A DNA stretch of 12,354 bases from Tannerellaceae bacterium (GTDB lineage Bacteria; Bacteroidota; Bacteroidia; Bacteroidales; Tannerellaceae), in assembly GCA_031273385.1 (NCBI GenBank), contig JAISRY010000145.1, positions 1 to 12,354 on the forward strand, read 5' to 3'. This document shows positions 1 to 6,514 of the stretch, one piece after another. The translations under genes and the position numbers were made by a program. The notes under the pieces were generated by a model. The model was not told the origin of the DNA and did not search any database. It worked only from the letters and a program-made list of their open reading frames with translations. The number at the start of each line of letters is the position of its first letter. Position 1 is the stretch's first letter.

Positions 1-8
1 GTATTTTT

Positions 9-105
9 TATGTTTGTAATTTTTCTTTTTAAACTCTCAAATATAAAGAATGCTCGGAATTTATCCTACTCCTAGCTTCTTTTTTCATTCGAGATTACAA
101 ACATA
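9..105. repeat. 12-bp inverted repeat pair flanking an AT-rich segment
   Basis: TATGTTTGTAAT at 9-20 is the exact reverse complement of ATTACAAACATA at 94-105, with 73 nt between the arms. The enclosed DNA holds a leftward Bacteroidetes-type -7 box (38-45). The arrangement could be an operator pair, the edges of an invertible segment, or chance in AT-rich DNA. No gene in the window explains it. Confidence 0.4.
38..45 (-). promoter_or_regulatory. Possible leftward -7 promoter box for a gene beyond the left edge
   Basis: The minus strand reads TATATTTG here, a full match to the Bacteroidetes -7 consensus TAnnTTTG. No convincing TTTG -33 box lies 19-21 nt upstream, so this is only suggestive. 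If real, transcription would start near position 31 and run out of the window to the left. Confidence 0.3.
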
Positions 106-109
106 GGAA

Positions 110-142
110 CTCCGATCGCAAGGGCGGACGGGTCGATCGGAG
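110..142. terminator. Hairpin downstream of tyrS, possible terminator
   Basis: CTCCGATCG at 110-118 and CGATCGGAG at 134-142 form a perfect 9-bp stem with a 15-nt loop. It is the first strong hairpin about 135 nt after the tyrS stop. There is no clean U-run on the tyrS strand (the tail reads TTCCTATGTTT), so a terminator role is plausible but weak. Confidence 0.35.
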
Positions 143-156
143 GTGTCTCCACTCGC

Positions 157-210
157 TGCGCTCGGTCGACATGACGTTCTGTTTGCGCTCGGTCGACATG
201 ACGTCCTGTT
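157..210. repeat. Tandem duplication of a 27-bp unit
   Basis: Positions 157-183 and 184-210 are head-to-tail copies of a 27-bp unit with core GCGCTCGGTCGACATGACG. They differ at one base (T178 versus C205). The unit contains the palindrome GTCGAC. It resembles dispersed intergenic repeats of Bacteroidales, though I cannot search for other copies. The rightward frame that runs through it is made of the repeat and is not credible as a gene. Confidence 0.75.
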
Positions 211-230
211 TGTTCGTAATTGCCCAAGAA

Positions 231-258
231 CTCTCAACTCTCCACTCTCCACTCTCAA
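231..258. repeat. 7-bp microsatellite, four CTCTCMA units
   Basis: Four consecutive heptamers, CTCTCAA, CTCTCCA, CTCTCCA and CTCTCAA, end 17 nt before the tyrS stop codon complement, inside the tyrS 3' untranslated region. Such CTCTCAA/CTCTCCA runs are a familiar intergenic motif in Bacteroidales genomes (from memory). The period of 7 makes a protein-coding repeat unlikely. Confidence 0.7.
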
Positions 259-275
259 CTCAGAAAGCTCTCAAT

Positions 276-1568
276 TCATTTGGCGATTAGGAGGTAGTAG
301 TTTTTTTTGCCTCTTTGTACTAATATGTAGGTGTCGTTTAGGAGGGAAGAGGGGGTTATGAGTTGGTCTGTTTCGTCTAAGCGCTCTTTGTTTAGGCTGA
401 TGCCGCCGTTTTGGACGAGTTTGCGCAGCTCTCCCTTTGAGGGGAATACCGGCGCTTTTTCGGTGAACAGGTCTATCGCTTTTATGCCGGCGGAGAGTTC
501 GGACTTGGAGATTTCGAATTGCGGGACGCCGTCAAATACGGCCAGCAATGTCTCTTCATCCAGTTTTCTTAATGATTCGGAGGTGGAATGGCCGAACAGG
601 ATGTCGGACGCCGCCATCGCCATTTCGACGTCTTCCGGCGAATGTACCATACAGGTGATCTCTTTCGCCAGCCTTTTTTGCAAGGGGCGCAGGTGGGGGG
701 CCTTTGCCTGCTCCTCTTCCAGGGCGGCAATGGTTTCCCGGCCTAAATCCGTAAATATCTTGATGTATTTCGCCGCATCGGCATCGCTGACATTCAGCCA
801 GAACTGGTAGAAGGTATAGGGGGAGGTATAGCGCCTGTCCAGCCAGACGTTTCCATGTTCCGTTTTCCCGAATTTCGTGCCGTCCGCTTTGGTGATCAGG
901 GGGCAGACAAGGGCGTAGGCCTCGCCTCCGGCCTTGCGGCGGATGAGCTCCGTTCCCGTCGTGATATTTCCCCATTGGTCGGAGCCTCCCATTTGCAGGC
1001 GGCAGCCCTCGTGCTGGTAGAGGAAGAGGAAGTCGTATCCCTGTAGCAGTTGGTAGGAAAATTCGGTGAACGACAGTCCGGCGTTGGAGTCGGAGCTGAG
1101 GCGTTTCTTGACCGAGTCTTTGGCCATCATATAGTTGACGGTGATATGTTTGCCGATGTCGCGGATGAAGTCGAGGAATGTATAGGCTTTCATCCAGTCG
1201 TAGTTGTTCACCAGTTTGGCGGCATTGGGGGCGTCCGAATCGAAGTCGAGGAATTTGGCCAGCTGTTTCTTTATCATTTCCTGGTTGTGGCGTAGCGTCG
1301 CTTCGTCCAGGAGATTACGCTCGGCAGACTTCATCGACGGGTCGCCGATCATCCCCGTCGCCCCGCCGATCAGGGCGATCGGGCGGTGTCCCGCTCGTTG
1401 AAAATGTTTTAACATCATGACGCTGACCAGATGGCCGATATGCAGGGAGTCGGCTGTCGGGTCGATCCCCACATAGGCCGACGTCATCTCTTTCTGTAAT
1501 TGTTCCTCCGTTCCGGGCATCAGGTCATGGATCATGCCCCTCCACCTTAATTCTTCTACAAAGTTCAT
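276..1568 (-). CDS. tyrS: Tyrosyl-tRNA synthetase
   Basis: This cytoplasmic class I aminoacyl-tRNA synthetase charges tRNA-Tyr with tyrosine at the cost of ATP. The 430-residue product has the HIGH nucleotide-binding motif at 43-46, the [10 protein letters not shown] context before it, the SDQWGN segment near 196-201 and a KFGKT signature (KMSKS equivalent) at 232-236. A C-terminal S4-type RNA-binding region covers about 360-430, with [16 protein letters not shown]. The length is normal for the bacterial enzyme. The frame stays open far upstream, but the start is placed at [13 protein letters not shown] because family members begin there and the extension would run through tatD on the same strand in another frame. 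The next gene upstream, tatD, ends 68 nt away, and a promoter-like box lies in that gap, so tyrS may be transcribed both from its own promoter and with the operon. Confidence 0.97.
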   Translation of the reverse strand: MNFVEELRWRGMIHDLMPGTEEQLQKEMTSAYVGIDPTADSLHIGHLVSVMMLKHFQRAGHRPIALIGGATGMIGDPSMKSAERNLLDEATLRHNQEMIKKQLAKFLDFDSDAPNAAKLVNNYDWMKAYTFLDFIRDIGKHITVNYMMAKDSVKKRLSSDSNAGLSFTEFSYQLLQGYDFLFLYQHEGCRLQMGGSDQWGNITTGTELIRRKAGGEAYALVCPLITKADGTKFGKTEHGNVWLDRRYTSPYTFYQFWLNVSDADAAKYIKIFTDLGRETIAALEEEQAKAPHLRPLQKRLAKEITCMVHSPEDVEMAMAASDILFGHSTSESLRKLDEETLLAVFDGVPQFEISKSELSAGIKAIDLFTEKAPVFPSKGELRKLVQNGGISLNKERLDETDQLITPSSLLNDTYILVQRGKKNYYLLIAK

Positions 1569-1614
1569 CGTATTCATTGATAACATGTTAAATTCATCCG
1601 TCGTGAAATGTGCG

Positions 1615-1622
1615 CAAAGGTA
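1615..1622 (-). promoter_or_regulatory. tyrS promoter -7 box
   Basis: The minus strand reads TACCTTTG, a full match to TAnnTTTG, followed by C as is common. It lies 47 nt upstream of the tyrS ATG in the tatD-tyrS gap. The best -33 candidate, TTTC at 1644-1647 with a 21-nt spacer, falls in the 3' end of tatD and is imperfect. Confidence 0.55.
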
Positions 1623-1636
1623 CGTATTTTCTAAGA

Positions 1637-2269
1637 TTAAATGGAAAAAACCCGGTGAACATTTTCCCTCACCTGCGGAACGAGGGCTTCGGGCGGCAGG
1701 CGGAGGGCAGAGGCCGTCAGGCGGTAGACCTCCCGGATACAGGCCTCCCTGTCGTCGGTCTCGAGGAAAAGGCGGCCAGGCCATGCCGCGGCAAGGGAGA
1801 GGGCGTCGGAATAGCGGCCAAAGGAGAGGTAGAAGCCCTGCCTGACCAGTTGGGACGCCAGCTCCCCTTTTCCCCTGAAGCCGTGGATGACCCATGGCAT
1901 GGCGGGGTTGAGCCGCTTTTTCACCGCGATCAGTTCCATCGACGCCTTTACGCAATGGATGATGAGCGGTTTGTGTCGCTCTTCGGCCAGTAGCGCCTGC
2001 CTGGTGAACAGGTCGAGCTGTCGATCCATCGGGGTTTGCGCCGGTTTGTCGAGCCCGGCTTCCCCTATCGCCACGACGCGGGGATCGTCCACCGCCCGCT
2101 CCAGCCGTTCCCATTGTTCCTCCCCATGGCGGATATGCCATGGGTGAATCCCGACGCTGATCCACTGCGGGCGTTCATCGGAGGGGGGATCGTCGGGAGA
2201 GGTATTGACGATCGCGATATCTCCGGCGGGGGACGGATCGTGCGTATGTATATTGCAGTAGGCCGTCAT
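1637..2269 (-). CDS. tatD: TatD family metal-dependent hydrolase, short form
   Basis: This is a 210-residue TatD-type amidohydrolase-fold protein, a family linked to DNase activity and DNA repair or degradation. All expected metal ligands are visible: the HxH pair H8/H10 (NIHTH), E70 (GEAGLD), H105 (LIIHC), H129 (WVIHGF) and D172 (ETDD). It is shorter than the roughly 260-residue Escherichia coli TatD. The loss is in the loops between ligands, as in other Bacteroidales homologues I recall. Its ATG overlaps the yidD stop codon in an ATGA, implying translational coupling, and it sits in the hemD-rnpA-yidD block. The substrate cannot be told from sequence. The symbol denotes family membership. 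Confidence 0.88.
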   Translation of the reverse strand: MTAYCNIHTHDPSPAGDIAIVNTSPDDPPSDERPQWISVGIHPWHIRHGEEQWERLERAVDDPRVVAIGEAGLDKPAQTPMDRQLDLFTRQALLAEERHKPLIIHCVKASMELIAVKKRLNPAMPWVIHGFRGKGELASQLVRQGFYLSFGRYSDALSLAAAWPGRLFLETDDREACIREVYRLTASALRLPPEALVPQVRENVHRVFSI

Positions 2270-2487
2270 GGGACGGGGTCATAGCCGCTTCCTCCCCAGG
2301 GATTGCAGCGGATAATGCGCTTAAAGGAGAGATAGAAGCCCTTTAGCGGACCATATTTCTTTACGGCTTGCAGGGCATATTCGGAGCAGGAGGGGACGAA
2401 CCGGCAGGATGCCGGCGTCAACGGGGAGATGCAGTATTTATAGAAATAGACCGGCAACAGGAAAAGCGTAATAACGAAGCGTCTCAT
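2266..2487 (-). CDS. yidD: Membrane protein insertion efficiency factor YidD
   Basis: YidD is a small inner-membrane-associated protein that helps YidC-dependent insertion of membrane proteins. The 73-residue product begins with a hydrophobic or amphipathic stretch ([15 protein letters not shown]). It then carries the family core [19 protein letters not shown], followed by [17 protein letters not shown] at the C-terminus, with the usual three cysteines. The chosen ATG shares its A with the rnpA stop (TGATG). A GTG one codon upstream (to 2490) would give a 4-nt GTGA overlap and cannot be excluded. The rnpA-yidD adjacency is widely conserved in bacteria, although here the usual rpmH and yidC neighbours are absent. 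Confidence 0.93.
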   Translation of the reverse strand: MRRFVITLFLLPVYFYKYCISPLTPASCRFVPSCSEYALQAVKKYGPLKGFYLSFKRIIRCNPWGGSGYDPVP

Positions 2488-2876
2488 CACGTGCTGTTTT
2501 TATCTATCCTGTCGATGGCTTTCGTCATCGCTTTCTCGATCTCCGCAAAGGGGCGTATCTCCTTGTCGAGGTAAAGGAACGCCACCATCAGGGGCTTCCT
2601 GTTTTCATCCCGAAAGCCCTCGGGGCCATGCTTGTGTAGCCGGTAGGCTTCGCGTATGCGGCGTTTGACCAGGTTACGCCCGACGGCGCGTTTGATGTTC
2701 CTCTTCGGGACGCTGACCATCATACAGAGCGGCGCCGGCAACGCCTCTTCGGTCGACAGGTAAATCACCCGCAGGGGAAAGGCGACGAACGATCGCCCCT
2801 TTCCGAAAAGTAAATCAATATACCGTTTCCACGAGAGGCGCTCCTTTTTCGGAAGGGTATATCGTTTATCTGTCAT
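2487..2876 (-). CDS. rnpA: Ribonuclease P protein component
   Basis: This basic protein binds the catalytic RNase P RNA in the removal of the 5' leader of tRNA precursors. The 129-residue product shows the N-terminal family pattern ([20 protein letters not shown]), the [17 protein letters not shown] strand, and the arginine-rich RNR helix at about 64-79 ([17 protein letters not shown]). Length is typical. Its ATG lies inside the hemD 3' end (11-nt overlap) and its stop overlaps the yidD start, so the three are very probably co-translated from one mRNA. The reading frame has no competing start that keeps the conserved N-terminus. Confidence 0.95.
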   Translation of the reverse strand: MTDKRYTLPKKERLSWKRYIDLLFGKGRSFVAFPLRVIYLSTEEALPAPLCMMVSVPKRNIKRAVGRNLVKRRIREAYRLHKHGPEGFRDENRKPLMVAFLYLDKEIRPFAEIEKAMTKAIDRIDKNST

Positions 2877-3639
2877 CCTTTTTGCCGTTGGCCAGCTCTC
2901 TCTTGAGGTATAGCTCCAATGCCGCCGTCATGGATGGCGCTTCGGGAGTCGGGGCTTCCACATCGAGGTGGAAACCGGCCTCTTTCACCGCTTTCGCCGT
3001 CGTGGGGCCGAAGCATCCGATTTTCACATTGTCCTGCTTAAAGTCCGGGAAGTTCTTCAGCAAAGAGGTGATCCCCGACGGGCTGAAGAACAGCAGCATA
3101 TCGTAGTCGAACTTCTCCTCTTTGGCAAAGTCGTTGCTGACCGTCCGGAACATCACCGCCTTGGTATAATGGATCCTTTTCGTCTCCATCAGGGTGAACA
3201 GATCATCCTTATGCACGTCCGAAACGGGCGCGAGGTAGATCTCTTTCGCATGTTTGCCGATAATCGTCACCAGGTCTTCCGTCTTCCCCGTCTGCGCAAA
3301 AAAGATTTTCCGTTTCCTGTATACCGTGTACTTCTGCAGGTATACGGCAATCGCTTCCGTCATGCAAAAATACTTCATCCCCTCCGGAATGACGATCCTC
3401 ATCTCTTCGCAAAGGTGGAAGAAATGGTCTATCGCCGTACGGGCGGTGAAGATGACGGCGGTATGATCCAATATGGAAATGCGTTGTTGTCTAAATTCTT
3501 TTGCCGAAACGGGCTCTACTTTTATAAACGGTCTAAAGTCAATTTCTACGCCATATTTTTCAGCAATATCGAAATATGGGGACTTTTCTGATGCAGGCTT
3601 CGGTTGAGATACCAGCAATTTTTTGATATTCAATGCCAT
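2866..3639 (-). CDS. hemD: Uroporphyrinogen-III synthase family protein (HemD-like)
   Basis: HemD cyclises hydroxymethylbilane to uroporphyrinogen III in the tetrapyrrole pathway. The 257-residue protein has the two-lobed HemD pattern: VIFTARTAIDHFF near residue 65, a tail of the first lobe with PVSDVHKDDL, and the second-lobe motifs MLLFFSPSGITSLLKNFP and KIGCFGPTTAKAVKEAGF before APTPEAPSMTAAL. The divergent first lobe matches the Bacteroidetes version I remember, which is often annotated as a synthase without proof. Its start overlaps the DUF4271 stop by 10 nt, and its own 3' end overlaps rnpA. No other heme biosynthesis gene is in view, so pathway activity in this organism is inference from family only. 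Confidence 0.88.
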   Translation of the reverse strand: MALNIKKLLVSQPKPASEKSPYFDIAEKYGVEIDFRPFIKVEPVSAKEFRQQRISILDHTAVIFTARTAIDHFFHLCEEMRIVIPEGMKYFCMTEAIAVYLQKYTVYRKRKIFFAQTGKTEDLVTIIGKHAKEIYLAPVSDVHKDDLFTLMETKRIHYTKAVMFRTVSNDFAKEEKFDYDMLLFFSPSGITSLLKNFPDFKQDNVKIGCFGPTTAKAVKEAGFHLDVEAPTPEAPSMTAALELYLKRELANGKKDDR

Positions 3640-4355
3640 ATAGTGTTTCCATCAATAAAGTTATACAAATATACCGTACCTTTATATAGAAATACAAGAG
3701 GTAGGATTTCTTGGGCGCAAAGGTACAAAATAATATATAAAAAACCAGTTTTTCCGAAACGAAATATTCGGATCGTCTTATAAAGTATCACAAAGCGGCA
3801 TGAAACGTAGAAAAAGACGAATAAAGCAACCGGAATCATGATTTGTGTCCCAACGAAGACCAGCCACAGAACGGGGATATACAACAGGATACCCCACAGG
3901 CCGGTGATGGCGTTATAGTTCGTTTTCCAGAGCGCATATTTCTCCGGTTTGATAAAAACGCTCCCCAGGGCATGGTAGATTGATTGCTTGAACAGATAAA
4001 AGGAGAGCAGGACGAAGAAGATCAGGGCGATCGAAAAGAGGTTCGCCGACAGATCCGGATAGTTGATATACCCCAGGTTCTTACCGGCGATGAATGCCGC
4101 GATCGAACAGAGGGACATCGTCTGAAAGGTCATAAAAGCGGCATGGAAGAAATCGTTCCCCGTCACATTCTCAAACAGGCTATTCCGTTCCCTGAAGTAA
4201 AAGACATCTTTCACCATCTTGACGAAGAGGTGTAAATTAGACCGGAAAACCAGCGAAAAAGCGATAAGCTGCGCCAGCAGCAGCGAGAAGATGATATCGT
4301 TCACCAACTGCTCATCCCATAGACGTATGCCGACATATCCTTCAAAAATATCCAT
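3630..4355 (-). CDS. DUF4271 integral membrane protein
   Basis: This is a 241-residue hydrophobic protein with about six predicted transmembrane helices (roughly 20-38, 72-92, 103-122, 150-170, 172-192 and 203-224). It matches the DUF4271 family I recall from Bacteroidetes, with the conserved segments WKTNYNAITGLWGILLYIPVLW and FLYIILYLCAQEILPLVFLY. No enzymatic motif is visible and the function is unknown. It is the first gene of the block and overlaps hemD by 10 nt. That constant partnership with hemD in related genomes hints at a role near heme synthesis or membrane insertion, but nothing in the protein proves it. Confidence 0.85.
   Translation of the reverse strand: MDIFEGYVGIRLWDEQLVNDIIFSLLLAQLIAFSLVFRSNLHLFVKMVKDVFYFRERNSLFENVTGNDFFHAAFMTFQTMSLCSIAAFIAGKNLGYINYPDLSANLFSIALIFFVLLSFYLFKQSIYHALGSVFIKPEKYALWKTNYNAITGLWGILLYIPVLWLVFVGTQIMIPVALFVFFYVSCRFVILYKTIRIFRFGKTGFLYIILYLCAQEILPLVFLYKGTVYLYNFIDGNTIWH
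3666..3725 (-). promoter_or_regulatory. Two candidate internal promoter boxes for hemD-rnpA-yidD-tatD
   Basis: Within the 3' end of the DUF4271 gene the minus strand reads TATATTTG (3666-3673) and TACCTTTG (3718-3725), both full TAnnTTTG matches. The first has CTTG 21 nt upstream (3695-3698) as an imperfect -33 box and would place a start about 20 nt before the hemD ATG. Coding constraint may explain either match, because the DUF4271 C-terminus is itself conserved. Confidence 0.3.
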
Positions 4356-4374
4356 CCTAAGCCGTTTTACGCCG

Positions 4375-4382
4375 CAAAGATA
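4375..4382 (-). promoter_or_regulatory. Promoter -7 box for the DUF4271-hemD-rnpA-yidD-tatD operon
   Basis: TATCTTTG on the minus strand, a full TAnnTTTG match, begins 20 nt upstream of the DUF4271 ATG in the 44-nt gap to the next gene. A transcript from it would have a very short leader, about 12-15 nt. No clear TTTG -33 box is seen. Confidence 0.5.
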
Positions 4383-4399
4383 GAAATAATTTAGAGGAG

Positions 4400-4690
4400 T
4401 TATAGGATAAACGTCCGGAATAACCTGTCGTCAGCCAGTTCGTCATACTTTTTGACACTGATCCCCATCTTCCGGAAGAAAGACCTCAGGCGCTCGTCCA
4501 TGTCGGGGATGTAAATCTCTTTCACTTTGTTGGTCAGCGCCCAGAACGACAGGTAGCTGATATCTTTCGATTCCAACGCCTCATTCTCAACGCCGACAAC
4601 TTTATCTCTCTCGATGTCAAAGACAACGGCATGGCCTATATTTCCGCCAATCCTTGAGTTTTTTCCATTTAATAATAGCGCAATTTTCAT
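4400..4690 (-). CDS. Small NifX/NifB C-terminal-like (dinitrogenase FeMo-cofactor domain) protein
   Basis: The 96-residue product begins MKIALLLNG, then has a GGNIGHAVVFDIERDKVVGVE segment and ends with KEIYIPDMDERLRSFFRKMGISVKKYDEL. This is the order expected of the RNase H-like NifX/NafY/NifB-C domain: an MKIA strand, a GxxGHAxxF loop, and a final 'GIxVxxYDEL' strand. Standalone copies occur in many anaerobes that lack nitrogenase and are thought to bind metal clusters or sense redox state. There are no cysteines at all, so any cluster binding would not be by thiolates in this protein. It has its own promoter-like element upstream and is separated by 44 nt from the DUF4271 gene. The family call rests on pattern, not on a search. 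Confidence 0.6.
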   Translation of the reverse strand: MKIALLLNGKNSRIGGNIGHAVVFDIERDKVVGVENEALESKDISYLSFWALTNKVKEIYIPDMDERLRSFFRKMGISVKKYDELADDRLFRTFIL

Positions 4691-4721
4691 ATCGGTACAG
4701 ACACTTTTTATTTTAGTCCCC

Positions 4722-4752
4722 CAAATATAGGGAATAAAATCGGCCGTACAAG
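4722..4752 (-). promoter_or_regulatory. Promoter of the NifX-like gene
   Basis: The minus strand shows CTTG (4749-4752), a 19-nt spacer, then TATATTTG (4722-4729), a near-consensus Bacteroidetes promoter (TTTG-N19-TAnnTTTG). The -7 box ends 31 nt upstream of the ATG, and the whole element lies in the gap after the fumarase stop. Confidence 0.5.
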
Positions 4753-4759
4753 AGATTGG

Positions 4760-6379
4760 CTATATTTTTTTCAAAAAGAAGTCATTTCCTTTATTATCTA
4801 CCAATATAAAGGCGGGGAAGTTTTCCACTTCGATCTTCCAGATCGCCTCCATTCCCAGTTCGGGGTATTCGAGGCATTCGACTTTCCTGATGCTTTCCTG
4901 CGCCAGTATAGCGGCCGGCCCGCCGATACTCCCCAGGTAGAACCCGCCATGTTTCCGGCAGGCTTCCGTCACCTCCGCGCCGCGGTTTCCTTTGGCGATC
5001 ATGATCATGCTGCCGCCATTTTCCTGGAACAGGTCGACGTAAGAGTCCATACGCCCGGCCGTCGTCGGGCCGAACGAACCGGAGGCCATCCCTTCGGGCG
5101 TCTTGGCCGGGCCGGCATAATAGATGGGGTGGTCTTTGATGTATTGGGGAAGCCCCTCGCCGGCGTCGATGCGCTCTTTCAGTTTGGCGTGGGCGATGTC
5201 GCGACCTACCACGATCGTTCCCGACAGGGAGAGGCGGGCAGAGACGGGGTATTTGTCCAGCTCTTTCAGGATATCCGCCATAGGCCGGTTCAGGTTGATC
5301 TTTACCGCTTCGCCCTCGCCGGCTTTCCGCAGCGCTGCGGGGATGAAACGTCCCGGATTTGTCTCCAGCTTTTCGATCCATATCCCCTCCCGGTTGATCT
5401 TGGCCTTGATGTTGCGGTCTGCCGAACAGGAGACGCCCATCCCTACGGGACAGGAGGCGCCATGGCGGGGAAGACGGATGATACGGACGTCATGCGCGAA
5501 ATATTTTCCTCCGAACTGCGCCCCCAGGCCAATCCCGTAGGCCTCTTCCAATACCTGCCTTTCCAGCTCGATGTCGCGGAACGCCTGTCCGCCCTCGTTC
5601 CCTGTCACCGGCAGGTGGTCGTAATAGTGGGTGGAGGCCAGCTTGACGGTTTTCAGGTTGGCTTCGGCGGAGGTGCCGCCGATCACAAACGCGATATGAT
5701 AGGGGGGACAGGCGGCCGTCCCGAGCGTTTTCATCTTCCCGACAAGGTAGGGGAGGAGCGTTTTGGGTGTCAGCAGCGCTTTGGTCTCCTGATACAGGTA
5801 GGTCTTGTTTGCCGATCCGCCTCCCTTGGCGATGCAAAGGAACTTGTATTCGTCTCCCTGCGTGGCGTATAAATCAATCTGGGCGGGAAGATTGCATCCC
5901 GTATTGATCTCTTTATACATATCTAAGGGGACATTCTGGGAATAGCGCAGGTTCTCTTCCGTATAGGTTTTGTATACCCCTTTGGAAAGGGCCTCTTCGT
6001 CGTTGCCGTCCGTCCATACCTGCTGCCCTTTCTTTCCGGTGACGATGGCCGTCCCCGTATCCTGGCAGAAAGGGAGCTTTCCTTTTGCCGACACTTCGGC
6101 GTTGCGCAGGAAAGTCAGCGCGACGAATTTGTCGTTGTCGCTCGCTTCGGGATCGGAAAGGATCGCCGAAACCTGCGCCTGGTGTTCGGGGCGCAGAAAG
6201 AAAGCCACATCGCGAAAGGCGGCATGAGCCATCTTCGTTAACCCTTCGCTTTCAATTCTTACTATCTCTTTCCCCTCAAAAACGGTGACAGACACATGCT
6301 CTTTTGTAAGCAGATAATACTCGGTCGTATCTTTTCCCATCGGGAACGGCTCCTGATACTTAAATGGAGGTATTGCCAT
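4760..6379 (-). CDS. fumB: Class I fumarate hydratase, [4Fe-4S] FumA/FumB type
   Basis: The enzyme interconverts fumarate and malate, here probably in the reductive branch that feeds fumarate respiration and succinate formation in anaerobes. The 539-residue cytosolic protein carries C105 (PFCQDTGT), C224 (TAACPPYH) and C318 (GVSCSADRN), the same positions as the three iron-sulfur ligands of E. coli FumA. Long stretches are nearly identical to that enzyme, such as [32 protein letters not shown] and [14 protein letters not shown]. The E. coli C-terminal CxxC tail is absent. The start [20 protein letters not shown] aligns with the known N-terminus. Oxygen lability is expected for this class. It is transcribed divergently from the protease gene. 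The A versus B paralogue choice cannot be made from sequence alone. Confidence 0.96.
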   Translation of the reverse strand: MAIPPFKYQEPFPMGKDTTEYYLLTKEHVSVTVFEGKEIVRIESEGLTKMAHAAFRDVAFFLRPEHQAQVSAILSDPEASDNDKFVALTFLRNAEVSAKGKLPFCQDTGTAIVTGKKGQQVWTDGNDEEALSKGVYKTYTEENLRYSQNVPLDMYKEINTGCNLPAQIDLYATQGDEYKFLCIAKGGGSANKTYLYQETKALLTPKTLLPYLVGKMKTLGTAACPPYHIAFVIGGTSAEANLKTVKLASTHYYDHLPVTGNEGGQAFRDIELERQVLEEAYGIGLGAQFGGKYFAHDVRIIRLPRHGASCPVGMGVSCSADRNIKAKINREGIWIEKLETNPGRFIPAALRKAGEGEAVKINLNRPMADILKELDKYPVSARLSLSGTIVVGRDIAHAKLKERIDAGEGLPQYIKDHPIYYAGPAKTPEGMASGSFGPTTAGRMDSYVDLFQENGGSMIMIAKGNRGAEVTEACRKHGGFYLGSIGGPAAILAQESIRKVECLEYPELGMEAIWKIEVENFPAFILVDNKGNDFFLKKI

Positions 6380-6430
6380 ATCGCTCTATTTTTAATTATG
6401 TAATGAACTATTCGTTGTCGATTGATCAGG

Positions 6431-6438
6431 CAAAGATA
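6431..6438 (-). promoter_or_regulatory. Fumarase promoter -7 box
   Basis: TATCTTTG on the minus strand matches TAnnTTTG fully and begins 52 nt upstream of the fumarase ATG, in the divergent spacer with the protease gene. No TTTG is found at the expected -33 distance. Confidence 0.5.
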
Positions 6439-6460
6439 TAGATTATTTATCGAAAAGTCG

Positions 6461-6468
6461 TATCTTGC
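6461..6468 (+). promoter_or_regulatory. Possible protease promoter -7 box, degenerate
   Basis: The plus strand reads TATCTTGCACC, which looks like the common TATCTTTGCACC box with one T missing. It lies about 47-54 nt upstream of the candidate protease starts and 23 nt from the fumarase box on the other strand. There is no good -33 element, so the call is weak. Confidence 0.3.
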
Positions 6469-6514
6469 ACCCGCTGTAAAGCGAAAAGCCTTTACTTGAA
6501 ATGTGATGTATGAT

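Noticed and set aside
143..361. A 72-residue rightward coding sequence
   Set aside because: It is built from the 27-bp duplication and the heptamer repeats and then overlaps the 3' end of tyrS in antisense.
1569..2165. A 199-residue N-terminal extension of the tyrS reading frame
   Set aside because: It lies over tatD on the same strand in another frame, its sequence is Arg/Gly/Pro-rich and not protein-like, and the true family start [13 protein letters not shown] sits at 1568.
4949..5872. A 307-residue rightward frame
   Set aside because: It is antisense to the fumarase, whose family identity and catalytic cysteines are clear, and it shows no domain of its own.
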